Below, one piece after another: positions 16,300-24,857 of a stretch of 64,000 nt of DNA. Source of the stretch: Gordonia soli NBRC 108243 (GTDB lineage Bacteria > Actinomycetota > Actinomycetes > Mycobacteriales > Mycobacteriaceae). The stretch covers positions 62,001 through 126,000 of the forward strand of contig NZ_BANX01000032.1 in the NCBI RefSeq assembly GCF_000334455.1. The letters run 5' to 3'. The translations under genes were made by a program, and so were the position numbers. Position 1 is the first letter of the stretch. The number at the start of each line of letters is the position of its first letter. Under the pieces are notes generated by a model, which was not told the DNA's origin, did not search any database, and saw only the letters and a program-made list of their open reading frames with translations.

Positions 16300-17712
16300 T
16301 CAGTTGGTCATGTACGGCGACACCGTCGATCGGTGCTCGTCGATGTTGAGCGAGCCGCCGAGTGCGGGGAAGGCGCGTTGCGGGCAGTTCTGCCGCTCGC
16401 ACACCCGACAACCGGCTCCGATCGGGGTGACCGTCGCCTGCGGGCCGATCTCCAGGCCGTCGGAGTAGATGACCCGGGCCGCGTGCCGGAGTTCGCATCC
16501 CAGGCCGATGGCGAAGGTCTTGCCGGGCTGGCCGAACCGGGTGGCGCGGCGCTCCACCGTGCGGGCGACCCAGAAGTAGTTCCGACCGTCGGGCATCTCG
16601 GCGATCTGGGTGAGGATCTTGCCCGGGGAGGCAAAGGTCTCGTACACATTCCACAGCGGGCAGGTGCCGCCGCTCGACGAGAAGTGGAATCCGGTGGCCG
16701 ACTGTCGCTTCGACATGTTTCCGGCACGGTCGACGCGGACGAACGACCACGGGATGCCGCGGAGATTGGGGCGTTGCAGCGTCGACAACCGGTGGCAGAT
16801 GGTCTCGTAGGACACCGCGTAGAACGCCGACAGACGTTCGATGTCGTAGCGGAAATCCTCGGCGGCGCCGTGGAACTGGCTGTAGGGGAGCACGGCTGCG
16901 GCCGCGAAGTAGTTCGCGAGGCCCAACAGGGCGAGCGATCGCGCCTCGTCGCTGGTGAAGTTGCCCTCGTCGACGAGCCGGTTCATCAGGTCGCCGAACT
17001 CGAGGAAGGCCAGCTCCGAGGCCAGCTTGAAGGTGCGTTGCCCGGCCGACAGGGCCGCCGAGATCTCCAGACGCCGTGCCTCCGGGTCGAATCGGTGCAG
17101 CACGTAGTCGCCGAGGTCGACGCGGCGCACGATGTTCACACCGTGCTTGGTCTCGAGTCGGTTGGTCAGTTCGCGACGCACGTCGGCCGAGTGCATGCGC
17201 ATTCGAGAGGTCATCTCCTCGGCGGCGACGTCGAGTTCGTGGATGTAGTTGCGCCGCATGTAGAAGTAGTCACGGACCTCTTCGTGGGGCGCCGTGATGG
17301 ATCCCCGCATGCTGCGGTCGCCGCGTTCGTCGGTGGCTGCGGCGAGCTGGTCGGTCGCGTTGCGGTAGCGGCGATGCAGGTTCACCATGGCCTGCGCCAT
17401 CACCGGATGCGACGCGACCATGGTGCTGATCTCCTGCGCGTCGGTGGGTCCGGCCTCGACATCGTCGTCGAGCAGCACCTCGCGGAGTTCGGCCACCAGC
17501 CGCACATTGTCCTGGGAGTCGAAAAAACCTGCGTCGACCCCGAACACCTCGGTGATCTTGGCCAGGACCGAGACCGTCAGCGGGCGCGAGTCGTGCTCGA
17601 TCTGGTTGAGATACGACGGTGAGATCGAGAGCGTCTGGGCGAGCGCGACCTGGGACAGCCCGCGTTCGGAACGCAACTGTCGGAGGCGGGAGCCCACGTA
17701 TGTCTTGGTCAT
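16300..17712 (-). CDS. ramB: RamB-type regulator of acetate/glyoxylate metabolism
   Basis: 470 residues from the ATG at 17712, which has AGGAG 7 nt upstream. XRE helix-turn-helix at 4-60 (YVGSRLRQLRSERGLSQVALA, then SPSYLNQIEHDSRPLTV), a central IrrE-like segment, and a conserved C-terminal DUF2083 domain with GFHFSSSGGTCPLWN and GCRVCERQNCPQRAFP, whose four Cys suggest a metal or redox site. The sequence closely resembles M. tuberculosis Rv0465c and C. glutamicum RamB. These repress isocitrate lyase and malate synthase genes through TTTGCAAA-type boxes, two of which sit upstream of aceA here. Confidence 0.93.
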   Translation of the reverse strand: MTKTYVGSRLRQLRSERGLSQVALAQTLSISPSYLNQIEHDSRPLTVSVLAKITEVFGVDAGFFDSQDNVRLVAELREVLLDDDVEAGPTDAQEISTMVASHPVMAQAMVNLHRRYRNATDQLAAATDERGDRSMRGSITAPHEEVRDYFYMRRNYIHELDVAAEEMTSRMRMHSADVRRELTNRLETKHGVNIVRRVDLGDYVLHRFDPEARRLEISAALSAGQRTFKLASELAFLEFGDLMNRLVDEGNFTSDEARSLALLGLANYFAAAAVLPYSQFHGAAEDFRYDIERLSAFYAVSYETICHRLSTLQRPNLRGIPWSFVRVDRAGNMSKRQSATGFHFSSSGGTCPLWNVYETFASPGKILTQIAEMPDGRNYFWVARTVERRATRFGQPGKTFAIGLGCELRHAARVIYSDGLEIGPQATVTPIGAGCRVCERQNCPQRAFPALGGSLNIDEHRSTVSPYMTN

Positions 17713-17799
17713 GGTGATCTCCTGGGGCATCGCGGTGATCGGGGCTGACATGCCGACGATGCGGATCGAGCTGGCTGATCATCAGGGTACGGTGACGCG

Positions 17800-18573
17800 G
17801 TGGTGAGACGGGTCGACAGAGGTGCACCGACCAGAGGTGCGCCGACTGTTCGTGCGGCCGCCGTGATCGGCGTGCTCGCGTCGGTGGTCCTCGCCTGCGG
17901 CACCCCCGACCCCGGGCCGCCTGATGCGCCGGCCGACCTGGTCCTGGCGCCCACCGACCTGCCGCCCGGATTCACCGCGCAGCAGTTGTCGGTGGCCGAT
18001 CTGGTGGAGGCGAATCGAGGCCCGATCCAGGCGACCGCCGACGCGGATGTGACGCCCGCTTTCTGCCGACCGACAGCTGACGAGTCGCTCAACGCCCGCC
18101 TCGATGCGAAGAACGCCGCCGTGGTCGCTGCCGGCTCCGCCGACGCCACCCTCGTCGAGCTGGTGACCACGGTCGTCCGAGACGTCGGTGCGGATGCATT
18201 GGCGACGACCGAACGCTGCGCGCAGACGACCGTGGTGCCGCGGACCGGGAACCTCCGCGGCGCCCGCATCGACACCCGGTACACACGATTGCCCGAACCC
18301 GCCGCGGCACGCAACGGCGCGCGGATCGACGACTCGGTGAGCACCCGCGCCGATGTGACCACCACGCTACCAGACGGCGGTGTGATCCGACAGATCTCCT
18401 TCGCCGGGTACGCGGTGCTGTCACGCCCGGCGGCGCCGACGGTCACCGTGCAGCTGACGGTGTCGGGGACTCCGACCCCAGCCGCCACCCGGCCCACGGA
18501 ACCGGCAGCCCCGATGACCGACGCCCAGTTCTCGACCGCGTTGGACGACGCGCTCGCGACCGCCGAGCGCTGA
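17800..18573 (+). CDS. Putative lipoprotein of unknown function
   Basis: 257 residues. A lipoprotein signal ends LASVVLAC with lipidated Cys33, followed by a Pro-rich stretch and LVLAPTDLPPGFTAQQLSV. The body is low in distinctive motifs. Two further Cys (AFCRPT and TERCAQT) may form a disulfide. The pattern resembles small mycobacterial lipoproteins of the DUF5642 type, but this is weak. GTG start, divergent from ramB with 87 nt between. Link to acetate metabolism is positional only. Confidence 0.7.
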   Translation: MVRRVDRGAPTRGAPTVRAAAVIGVLASVVLACGTPDPGPPDAPADLVLAPTDLPPGFTAQQLSVADLVEANRGPIQATADADVTPAFCRPTADESLNARLDAKNAAVVAAGSADATLVELVTTVVRDVGADALATTERCAQTTVVPRTGNLRGARIDTRYTRLPEPAAARNGARIDDSVSTRADVTTTLPDGGVIRQISFAGYAVLSRPAAPTVTVQLTVSGTPTPAATRPTEPAAPMTDAQFSTALDDALATAER

Positions 18574-18611
18574 CCCGGGGCGCCGGGCGGCGCCTTCAAG
18601 TGTCCGGTTGC

Positions 18612-18627
18612 TGTGAACGTGGTCACA
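18612..18627. promoter_or_regulatory. CRP/GlxR-type cAMP-receptor site
   Basis: TGTGAACGTGGTCACA is a perfect TGTGA-N6-TCACA site in the 460-nt gap before aceA, 407 nt upstream of its start. GlxR/CRP proteins control isocitrate lyase in corynebacteria. It could equally belong to the end of the lipoprotein unit, but no other promoter is nearby. Confidence 0.65.
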
Positions 18628-18713
18628 GACATCCGTGTGATTTCGCGCGCCGATCGTGACCAGGCCGTCGCGGCCCGCCTCGGCGCCTCCGCGCCGACAC
18701 ATCGAAAAATCCC

Positions 18714-18727
18714 AGTACGCGCGTACT
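18714..18727. promoter_or_regulatory. Perfect 14-bp palindrome in the aceA upstream region
   Basis: AGTACGCGCGTACT lies between the CRP-type site and the RamB boxes and is bordered by A/T runs (GAAAAAT before it, TTTTT after). It is possibly a further regulator site or core promoter element. I do not recognise the motif. Confidence 0.4.
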
Positions 18728-18764
18728 TTTTGGCGCGGGATCGAACGACTTTCACACACCCAGC

Positions 18765-18781
18765 TTTGCAAACTTTGCAAA
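18765..18781. promoter_or_regulatory. Tandem RamB boxes upstream of aceA
   Basis: Two TTTGCAAA octamers (18765-18772 and 18774-18781) separated by one base, preceded by AGC. The C. glutamicum RamB consensus is built on AACTTTGCAAA-like sequence. RamB is encoded 1 kb away and its target enzyme lies 250 nt downstream, so this is a strong functional prediction. Confidence 0.7.
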
Positions 18782-19033
18782 GCGGTGCCCAAAACTGGCC
18801 AATATTTGCACCTGTCAAGTGTTGGACCTGCGGCTTTTCGTTGTGGCAACCTTGGTGCAGGCGCCGCGAACGATCACTGGATGATTCGCAAAGTCGAGCG
18901 GGATCTCACTCCCGATCCGGCTACCGACGAGTACGACCTCAGCCCGCTGGGTCGACTCCGTTCCGGCACCGTGTCAGCACAACGGGATCCCGTCCACCCG
19001 GGGTCGCGCAGGACAACGAAAGCGAAGTAGGCA

Positions 19034-20329
19034 ATGAGCAACGTCGGAAAGCCCCGCACCGCTGCGGAGATCCAGCAGGATTGGGACACCAACCCGCGCT
19101 GGAAGAACGTGAAGCGTGACTACACCGCCGAGCAGGTCGCCGAGCTGCAGGGCTCGGTCGTCGAGGAGAACACCCTCGCCCGTCGCGGCGCGGAGATCCT
19201 CTGGGACGGAGTGACCCAGGGTGACGGCAGCTACATCAACGCGCTCGGTGCCCTCACCGGTAACCAGGCCGTGCAGCAGGTCCGCGCGGGCCTGAAGGCC
19301 GTCTACCTCTCGGGGTGGCAGGTCGCCGGTGACGCCAACCTGTCCGGCCACACCTACCCGGACCAGTCGCTGTACCCGGCCAACTCGGTGCCGAACGTGG
19401 TGCGTCGCATCAACAACGCCCTGCTGCGCGCCGACGAGATCTCGCGCGTCGAGGGCGACACCTCGGTCGACAACTGGCTCGTGCCGATCGTCGCCGACGG
19501 TGAGGCCGGCTTCGGTGGCGCCCTCAACGTCTACGAGCTCCAGAAGGCGATGATCGCCGCGGGTGCCGCCGGTACCCACTGGGAGGATCAGCTCGCGTCG
19601 GAGAAGAAGTGCGGCCACCTCGGTGGCAAGGTGCTCATCCCGACCCAGCAGCACGTCCGCACCCTGAACTCGGCTCGCCTGGCAGCCGACGTCGCCGGCG
19701 TCCCGACCGTCGTCATCGCTCGTACCGATGCCGAGGCCGCGACCCTCATCACCTCCGATGTCGACGATCGCGACAAGCCGTTCGTCACCGGTGAGCGCAC
19801 CGCCGAGGGCTACTACAACGTCAAGAACGGCATCGAGCCGTCGATCGCCCGTGCGAAGGCCTACGCCCCGTACGCCGATCTGATCTGGATGGAGACCGGT
19901 ACCCCCGATCTCGAGCTCGCCCGCAAGTTCGCCGAGTCCGTCAAGGCCGAGTTCCCGGACCAGCTGCTGGCCTACAACTGCAGCCCGTCCTTCAACTGGA
20001 GCAAGCACCTCGACGACGCGACCATCGCGAAGTTCCAGAACGAGCTGGGCGCCATGGGCTTCACGTTCCAGTTCATCACGCTGGCCGGCTTCCACTCGCT
20101 CAACTACGGCATGTTCGATCTCGCCTACGGTTACGCCCGCGAGCAGATGACCGCGTTCGTCGACCTGCAGAACCGCGAGTTCAAGGCCGCCGAGGAGCGT
20201 GGCTTCACCGCCGTCAAGCACCAGCGTGAGGTCGGCGCCGGCTACTTCGACAGCATCGCCACCACCGTGGACCCGACCAGCTCGACCACCGCGCTGACCG
20301 GCTCCACCGAAGAGGGCCAGTTCCACTAG
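19034..20329 (+). CDS. aceA: Isocitrate lyase
   Basis: 431 residues, nearly superimposable on M. tuberculosis Icl1. It cleaves isocitrate to succinate and glyoxylate, opening the glyoxylate shunt for growth on acetate and fatty acids; the mycobacterial enzyme also has methylisocitrate lyase activity. Catalytic loop [10 protein letters not shown] with Cys193, the metal/substrate segments [19 protein letters not shown] and YNCSPSFNW, and the conserved tail [14 protein letters not shown]. Start ATG follows a GAAAGCGAAGTAGG leader. Upstream carries CRP and RamB sites; a strong hairpin terminator follows. Confidence 0.97.
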   Translation: MSNVGKPRTAAEIQQDWDTNPRWKNVKRDYTAEQVAELQGSVVEENTLARRGAEILWDGVTQGDGSYINALGALTGNQAVQQVRAGLKAVYLSGWQVAGDANLSGHTYPDQSLYPANSVPNVVRRINNALLRADEISRVEGDTSVDNWLVPIVADGEAGFGGALNVYELQKAMIAAGAAGTHWEDQLASEKKCGHLGGKVLIPTQQHVRTLNSARLAADVAGVPTVVIARTDAEAATLITSDVDDRDKPFVTGERTAEGYYNVKNGIEPSIARAKAYAPYADLIWMETGTPDLELARKFAESVKAEFPDQLLAYNCSPSFNWSKHLDDATIAKFQNELGAMGFTFQFITLAGFHSLNYGMFDLAYGYAREQMTAFVDLQNREFKAAEERGFTAVKHQREVGAGYFDSIATTVDPTSSTTALTGSTEEGQFH

Positions 20330-20369
20330 GAACTCGCCTCGACGGCTGCGAAGCCGTTGTCTGACACCG

Positions 20370-20407
20370 GACCCGGGTGGGCGGGGAATCCTCCGCCCAC
20401 CCGGGTC
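20370..20407. terminator. Strong intrinsic terminator after aceA
   Basis: GACCCGGGTGGGCGG (20370-20384) pairs perfectly with CCGCCCACCCGGGTC (20393-20407) around an 8-nt loop, and the downstream sequence TGTCGTCTTTCTC is T-rich. A smaller stem ACGGCT/AGCCGT (20342-20357) precedes it. It separates aceA from fadB2 transcription. Confidence 0.85.
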
Positions 20408-20529
20408 TGTCGTCTTTCTCTGCCGGCCACACTCGGCCGGCACCGCTCCGGGTGACCCGCGGACCCGATCCGCGTCCTCGCGAAGACCTTTCCCCACAGA
20501 CTTTTTGACGATTCGAGGAGCCCGACAAG

Positions 20530-21414
20530 ATGTCATCCGAGAAGATCTCCCGCGTCGGCGTGATCGGCGCAGGCCAGATGGGCGCGGGCATCGCCGAGGT
20601 GTGTGCCCGGGCAGGCGCCGACGTCCTGGTGTACGAGTCGACCCGTGAGCTGGCAACCGCCGGACGTGACCGCGTGCTCAAGTCGCTGGACCGGGGTGTG
20701 TCCAGCGGCAAGCTGACCGAACGTGAACGCGAACAGGCCGCTTGGCACCTGCGCTTCACCTCCGACCTCGACGACTTCGCCGACCGTCAGCTGGTGATCG
20801 AGGCGATCATCGAGGACGAGGCGATCAAGACCGCCATCTTCGCCAGCCTGGACAAGGTGGTCACCGACCCAGACGCGGTCCTGGCCTCCAACACCTCCTC
20901 GATCCCGATCATGAAGCTGGGCATGGCGACAGCCGATCCGCGCCGTGTCATCGGGATGCACTTCTTCAACCCGGTGCCGGTGCTCGCGCTGGTCGAGCTG
21001 GTCACCTCGCTGGAGACCTCCGACGAGGTCATCGCCCGCGCCGAGGCTTTCGCGCACGATGTGCTGGGCAAGCAGGTGGTGCGCTCCGCCGATCGCTCCG
21101 GTTTCGTCGTCAACGCGCTCCTCGTCCCGTATCTGCTGTCGGCGATCCGGATGGTGGAGGGCGGATTCGCGACCGCCGAGGACGTCGACAAGGCGATGGT
21201 CCTGGGATGTGCACACCCGATGGGTCCGCTCAAGCTCAGCGACCTGATCGGCCTCGACACCGTGAAGGCCATCGCGGACAAGCTGTTCGAAGAGTTCAAG
21301 GAGCCGCTCTACGCCCCGCCGTCGCTGTTGCTGCGGATGGTCGAGGCCGGCCGCGTCGGAAAGAAGGCCGGACACGGTTTCTACCGGTACGGGGACAACG
21401 GCTCGTCCAAGTGA
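20530..21414 (+). CDS. fadB2: 3-hydroxybutyryl-CoA dehydrogenase
   Basis: 294 residues. NAD-binding GVIGAGQMGAGIAEVCARAGADV at 10-32, SNTSSIPIMKL, the catalytic His in GMHFFNPVPVLALVEL, then the C-terminal dimerisation domain (GFVVNALLVPYLLSAIRM, MGPLKLSDLIGLD). It oxidises 3-hydroxyacyl-CoA to 3-oxoacyl-CoA. Location directly after isocitrate lyase matches Rv0468 (fadB2) after icl1. ATG at 20530 has AGGAG upstream. It supplies acetyl-CoA-linked metabolism fed into the glyoxylate shunt. Confidence 0.94.
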   Translation: MSSEKISRVGVIGAGQMGAGIAEVCARAGADVLVYESTRELATAGRDRVLKSLDRGVSSGKLTEREREQAAWHLRFTSDLDDFADRQLVIEAIIEDEAIKTAIFASLDKVVTDPDAVLASNTSSIPIMKLGMATADPRRVIGMHFFNPVPVLALVELVTSLETSDEVIARAEAFAHDVLGKQVVRSADRSGFVVNALLVPYLLSAIRMVEGGFATAEDVDKAMVLGCAHPMGPLKLSDLIGLDTVKAIADKLFEEFKEPLYAPPSLLLRMVEAGRVGKKAGHGFYRYGDNGSSK

Positions 21415-21432
21415 GTCGATCGATCTGCTGAG

Positions 21433-21462
21433 GGGCCCGCGCACCGGGATGGGCGTGGGCCC
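21433..21462. terminator. Hairpin after fadB2
   Basis: GGGCCCGCGC (21433-21442) pairs with GCGTGGGCCC (21453-21462), one G-T wobble, 10-nt loop, starting 18 nt after the fadB2 stop. No clear T tract. The next 200 nt contain no supportable gene. Confidence 0.5.
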
Positions 21463-21537
21463 ACTCGTCGCTGTGCTCGGAGCAGTGGCGCTCTTCCGAT
21501 GCGGCGCGGTCTTCTGATGGAAGCGGCATGGCGAGGG

Positions 21538-21707
21538 TGCTAGCAGTGGGGGAGCCGGGTTGGACCCTGGGTGAGCCGAAACCGGCTCCGTTTGACAGGA
21601 CAAAGTCGCGTCAGACCAGCGCATTCATGCCCTCCGCGTTAATCCGGCGTGAACTATCCCACCTCTGCTAGCAGAATGCTTGCATTTGCTAGCGCGACGT
21701 GGATACT
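21538..21707 (+). promoter_or_regulatory. Promoter and TGCTwGCA operator cluster of hbhA copy 1
   Basis: TGCTAGCA occurs at 21538-21545 and 21666-21673, TGCTTGCA at 21677-21684 and TGCTAGCG at 21687-21694. TTGCAT (21680-21685) and GATACT (21702-21707), 16 nt apart, form a promoter overlapping the last two boxes. The same arrangement of boxes, -35 and GATACT recurs before the XRE-hbhA copy 2 unit at 31534. The rest of the 21463-21851 gap shows no gene. Confidence 0.6.
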
Positions 21708-21851
21708 GGGTGGTGGCTCGACACAGACCCGGCACCGCGTCGACGGATCGCCTCCGTCGGAACCTGGTGCCCCATCCCCGATCGTCCGGGTCGACGACGA
21801 CGATCCATCACCATGCCGCGACGATCGGTAACCGACACAAGGAGTTCCGCA

Positions 21852-22511
21852 GTGACCGAACGTACCGTGCCCACTTCCGTCTACGCCGCCGTCGGCGCCG
21901 GTGACCTGCTGCTCCAGCAGTTCAACGAGATCATCGCGCAGCTGCGTGAGCGCACCGAGGCCGCGACCGGCAACGCGCAGGCTCGCATCGACGAGACCCG
22001 CCAGCGCCTGAACGCGCTGCCCGAAGAGGTTCCGGCGAACCTCGAGGAGTTCCGCGGTCGTCTGAACAGCGAAGAGCTGCGCAAGCTCGCCGACGGTTAC
22101 GTCGAGCAGGCCACCGAGTTCTACACCTCGCTCACCACCCGTGGTGAGGAGGCGGTGGAGCGCCTGCGTCAGCAGCCGCTGGTCCAGGAGAACCTGACCC
22201 GCGCCGAGAAGGCTTACAACGACGCGGTCGACCTCACCGAGGACACCCTCGGCGTCGTCTCCTCGCAGACCCGCGCCTTCGGTGAGCGCGCCGCCAAGCT
22301 GGCCAGCCTGACCGGCAGCCGTATCGAAGAGGCGGGCGAGGCCGTCAAGGAGCAGGCCGACGAGACCGCCGGTGACATCTCCGGCACGATCGGCACCGTC
22401 GAGGGCAAGGCCCGCACGGCGAAGTCGTCGCCTGCCAAGAAGGTTGCCGCCGCGAAGAAGGCGCCGGCCAAGAAGGCTCCCGCCAAGAAGGCGCCGGCCA
22501 AGAAGGCCTGA
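21852..22511 (+). CDS. Heparin-binding haemagglutinin-like protein, copy 1
   Basis: 219 residues, no signal peptide. Residues ~15-150 are a long amphipathic, coiled-coil-prone helix (QFNEIIAQLRERTEAATG, QARIDETRQRLNALPEEV, ELRKLADGYVEQATEFYT, VVSSQTRAFGERAAKLASL). The C-terminus is a Lys/Ala/Pro tail of AAKKAPAKK repeats. This is the HBHA architecture: in mycobacteria a surface protein binding heparan sulfate, also linked to aggregation and lipid bodies. The GTG at 21852 has AAGGAG 8 nt upstream. Closest relative in the window is copy 2 at 32086, with conserved SQTRAxGERAAKLAxLT. Host adhesion is not implied in a probable environmental species. Confidence 0.85.
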   Translation: MTERTVPTSVYAAVGAGDLLLQQFNEIIAQLRERTEAATGNAQARIDETRQRLNALPEEVPANLEEFRGRLNSEELRKLADGYVEQATEFYTSLTTRGEEAVERLRQQPLVQENLTRAEKAYNDAVDLTEDTLGVVSSQTRAFGERAAKLASLTGSRIEEAGEAVKEQADETAGDISGTIGTVEGKARTAKSSPAKKVAAAKKAPAKKAPAKKAPAKKA

Positions 22512-22523
22512 CACCTCCAGTCC

Positions 22524-22558
22524 CTTCACCCCCGTGATCGACCATCACGGGGGTGAAG
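22524..22558. terminator. Bidirectional terminator between convergent genes
   Basis: CTTCACCCCCGTGAT (22524-22538) pairs perfectly with ATCACGGGGGTGAAG (22544-22558), loop CGACC. It lies 12 nt after hbhA copy 1 and overlaps the last codons of the convergent XRE-cupin gene, so it may serve both. Confidence 0.8.
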
Positions 22559-23120
22559 TGCGTTCCGGGACGGTCGGTTCCGACGCCGCACTCGTTCCGG
22601 GGGTGCGGATCGTGAGCACGGCCGATGCCGGTGCGGAGCCGGAGTCGTAGGTATGCGAGACGTCGCTCTCCCATCGGATCGACTCGCCGGGGCCCGCGTG
22701 CTGCTCCTCGCCGACGCGACCGGCGGTGAGTTCGCCGTCGACCACCAGGATGTGCTCGATGACGTCCTGCCCGTGGGCAGGTGACGTCCGGATGCCGCCG
22801 GGGAGGACGATCAGCCAGAACACCTCCGTGGTCGAGCCGTCGGTGTGGTGTTCGACGTGCAGCAGGTGTGCGCGCAGATGGTCGCCGCTGCCCTCGAGGC
22901 CGGACTCCTCGCCGAGCAGTGCGGTCAGTGGCACACCGAGTGGGCCGGCCACCGCGTACAGGGTGTCGAGCGTCGGATTGCGTTGTCCGGCCTCGATCTC
23001 GGACAGTGATCCCTTTCCGATGCCCGCCTGGCGCGCCAGTTCGGACAGGCTCCACCCGCGTTCGGCACGGATGCGGCCGATGCGTGCGCCGACGATGCGG
23101 CGGCGTCGGTCGATTGTCAC
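22545..23120 (-). CDS. XRE-cupin transcriptional regulator
   Basis: 191 residues. HTH at 13-65 (IGRIRAERGWSLSELARQAGI, GKGSLSEIEAGQRNPTLDTL) followed by a cupin_2 barrel (WLIVLPGGIRTSPAHGQDVIEHILVVDGELTAGRVGEEQHAGPGES). Such SutR/PuuR-like proteins sense small molecules through the cupin. It is divergent from the BenE transporter gene with an 18-bp inverted repeat between, so it most likely controls that gene and itself. The ligand may be an aromatic acid if BenE is correctly named. Confidence 0.82.
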   Translation of the reverse strand: MTIDRRRRIVGARIGRIRAERGWSLSELARQAGIGKGSLSEIEAGQRNPTLDTLYAVAGPLGVPLTALLGEESGLEGSGDHLRAHLLHVEHHTDGSTTEVFWLIVLPGGIRTSPAHGQDVIEHILVVDGELTAGRVGEEQHAGPGESIRWESDVSHTYDSGSAPASAVLTIRTPGTSAASEPTVPERTSPP

Positions 23121-23157
23121 GATGCGCTCCTGTCGGCCGTGGCCGGCCCGTCGGGTG

Positions 23158-23175
23158 CGTTCTGTTTACAGAACG
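23158..23175. promoter_or_regulatory. Operator between XRE-cupin and BenE genes
   Basis: CGTTCTGTTTACAGAACG: 8-bp perfect arms around TT, in the 74-nt divergent gap. It is the only symmetrical element there, hence the probable binding site of the XRE-cupin regulator. Confidence 0.6.
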
Positions 23176-23194
23176 CCTACGTTATGCTGCGTCG

Positions 23195-24457
23195 GTGACG
23201 ATGACAACACGTGGACGCGACCAGCAGCCGATCATGGCCGGTGTCGTCACCGCCCTCGTCGGGTTCACCTCGTCGTTCGTGGTGGTGATCGCCGGTCTGC
23301 GCGCGGTCGGCGCCGATCCTCGGCAGGCCGCGTCCGGGCTGTTCGCGCTCACCGTGGTCTTCGCGCTCGGGATCATCGTGCTCAGTGTGCGCTCCCGAGC
23401 GCCGGTGACACTCGCCTGGTCGACTCCGGGTGCCGCCCTGCTGGTGGGACTGGAAGGGCAACAACAGGACTGGTCGGCCGCGGTCGGCGCCTTCCTGGTG
23501 GTCGGGGTGCTGATCGTCGCCACCGGTCTCATCCCGGCGCTCGGCGACCTCATCGGCCGCATCCCGACGCCCATCGCGCAGGCGATGCTCGCCGGCGTGC
23601 TGGTGACCCTGTGTCTGGCCCCGGTGACGTCGATGTCGGCGGAGCCGCTGTTGACCGCACCGGTGATCGTGGTGTGGCTCTGCGCAACCCGATGGTTGTC
23701 GCGATGGGCGATGCCGCTCGCGCTCCTGACCGCCCTCGTCGTCATCGGCATCTATCTCGGCGTGCACGGAGCGCCTGATTGGTCGGCGACACCGTGGTGG
23801 CCGACGATCAGCCTGACGGTTCCCCGCGTCGACCTCGCCGCGATGATCGGTATCGCCGGACCGCTCTACATCGTCACCATGGCGTCGCAGAACATCCCGG
23901 GCGTCGCCGTGCTGCGATCCTTCGGTTACGTGGCGCCCTGGCGAGCTGCCATGGGCGTCACCGGGATCGGGACGATGGTCGCGGCGCCGTTCGGTGGGCA
24001 CGCGATCAATCTCGCGGCGTTGTCGGCGGCGCTCGCGGCCGGCGACGAGGCAGGGCCGGACCGCTCACGCCGGTGGATCGCGGGTGTGACGGCGGGCATC
24101 GTCTACCTGCTGCTGGCGGTGTTCTCCGGTGCGCTGGTGGCGATCACCGCGGCGGCGCCCGGGCATCTGATGGAAGCCGTTGCGGGACTGGCGTTGCTGG
24201 GGACCTTCGCGGCGGCGATCGTCGGCGCCCTGGCCGACCCGGACACGCGGGTCGCGGCGGCGCTGACGTTCGTGACCGCGGCGTCGGGCGTCACCTTCGC
24301 CGGCATCGGGGGTGCGTTCTGGGGGCTCGCGGTCGGACTGATCGCGAACGGGGTCATGCGATTCGGCCGACGAAACGGCACCTCCACCGCAGGTGAGCGG
24401 CCCGACGCCGAAGAGGCGGCGCGGGCGGAGGATCGGGCCGATCAGGCCGAATCGTGA
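23195..24457 (+). CDS. BenE-family benzoate/proton symporter-like transporter
   Basis: About 420 residues with about 12 hydrophobic segments. PIMAGVVTALVGFTSSFVVVIAGLRAVGADPRQAASGL at the N-terminus, LAWSTPGAALLV, MASQNIPGVAVLRSFGY and FGGHAINLAALSAAL are signature segments of BenE transporters. The family imports benzoate and related aromatic acids with protons, but many paralogues have no known substrate and no benzoate-degradation gene is visible here. GTG 23195 or ATG 23201 are both possible starts. The 3' end overlaps the convergent nmtR-like gene by 16 nt. Confidence 0.85.
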   Translation: MTMTTRGRDQQPIMAGVVTALVGFTSSFVVVIAGLRAVGADPRQAASGLFALTVVFALGIIVLSVRSRAPVTLAWSTPGAALLVGLEGQQQDWSAAVGAFLVVGVLIVATGLIPALGDLIGRIPTPIAQAMLAGVLVTLCLAPVTSMSAEPLLTAPVIVVWLCATRWLSRWAMPLALLTALVVIGIYLGVHGAPDWSATPWWPTISLTVPRVDLAAMIGIAGPLYIVTMASQNIPGVAVLRSFGYVAPWRAAMGVTGIGTMVAAPFGGHAINLAALSAALAAGDEAGPDRSRRWIAGVTAGIVYLLLAVFSGALVAITAAAPGHLMEAVAGLALLGTFAAAIVGALADPDTRVAAALTFVTAASGVTFAGIGGAFWGLAVGLIANGVMRFGRRNGTSTAGERPDAEEAARAEDRADQAES

Positions 24458-24798
24458 TCCCGCGCACCGAGTCGTAGATGCTCGATGTGGAAGACGGCTT
24501 CGTCCAGCAGGGCGGCCACGTGACTGTCGTACAGGCTGTAGGAGATGTGCCGACCGTTCCGGGCGCCCACCACCAGACCGAGTGCCCGCAGGAGTCGGAG
24601 CTGATGGGAGACCGCCGGCTGCTCCATCTCGACCGCTTCGGCGAGTTCGGTGACGGTGCAGGCGCCCTGGCGTAGCCGGGTGAGGATCATCAGACGATTG
24701 GGCGACGCCAACGCCTGAAGGGTTTCGGCGACGGTCGCGGCTGCGGCGGCATCGAGCGCACCCGAAGGTGTCGTCCTGCCGTCGACGCCGTGTCCCAT
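24442..24798 (-). CDS. nmtR: NmtR-type nickel/cobalt-sensing ArsR repressor
   Basis: 118 residues, start at the ATG giving MGHGVDGR. In M. tuberculosis NmtR (Rv3744) the Ni ligands are the N-terminal Gly2 amine, His3, Asp91, His93, His104 and His107. With this start all of them fall at the same positions: G2-H3, D91, H93, H104, H107. His109 is Arg here. Winged helix: LASPNRLMILTRLRQGACTVTELAEAVEMEQPAVSHQLRLLRALGLV. The four-codon-longer form would bury the Ni-binding amino terminus. Divergent from the P1B-ATPase gene with an inverted-repeat operator between. Confidence 0.9.
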   Translation of the reverse strand: MGHGVDGRTTPSGALDAAAAATVAETLQALASPNRLMILTRLRQGACTVTELAEAVEMEQPAVSHQLRLLRALGLVVGARNGRHISYSLYDSHVAALLDEAVFHIEHLRLGARDHDSA

Positions 24799-24819
24799 GG
24801 GCCGATTCAACCACGGGGT

Positions 24820-24847
24820 CTACACATGTACACATCTACATGTGTAG
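24820..24847. promoter_or_regulatory. NmtR operator, 28-bp inverted repeat
   Basis: CTACACATGTA (24820-24830) and TACATGTGTAG (24837-24847) are perfect complements with a 6-nt spacer, in the gap between nmtR and ctpJ. A further CTACATATG occurs at 24852, just over the ctpJ start. Fits an ArsR-family repressor acting on both divergent promoters. Confidence 0.68.
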
Positions 24848-24857
24848 CTTTCTACAT

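Noticed and set aside
18613-19119. ORF through the aceA leader into aceA in another frame.
   Set aside because: Crosses the regulatory region and the start of aceA out of frame with no similarity.
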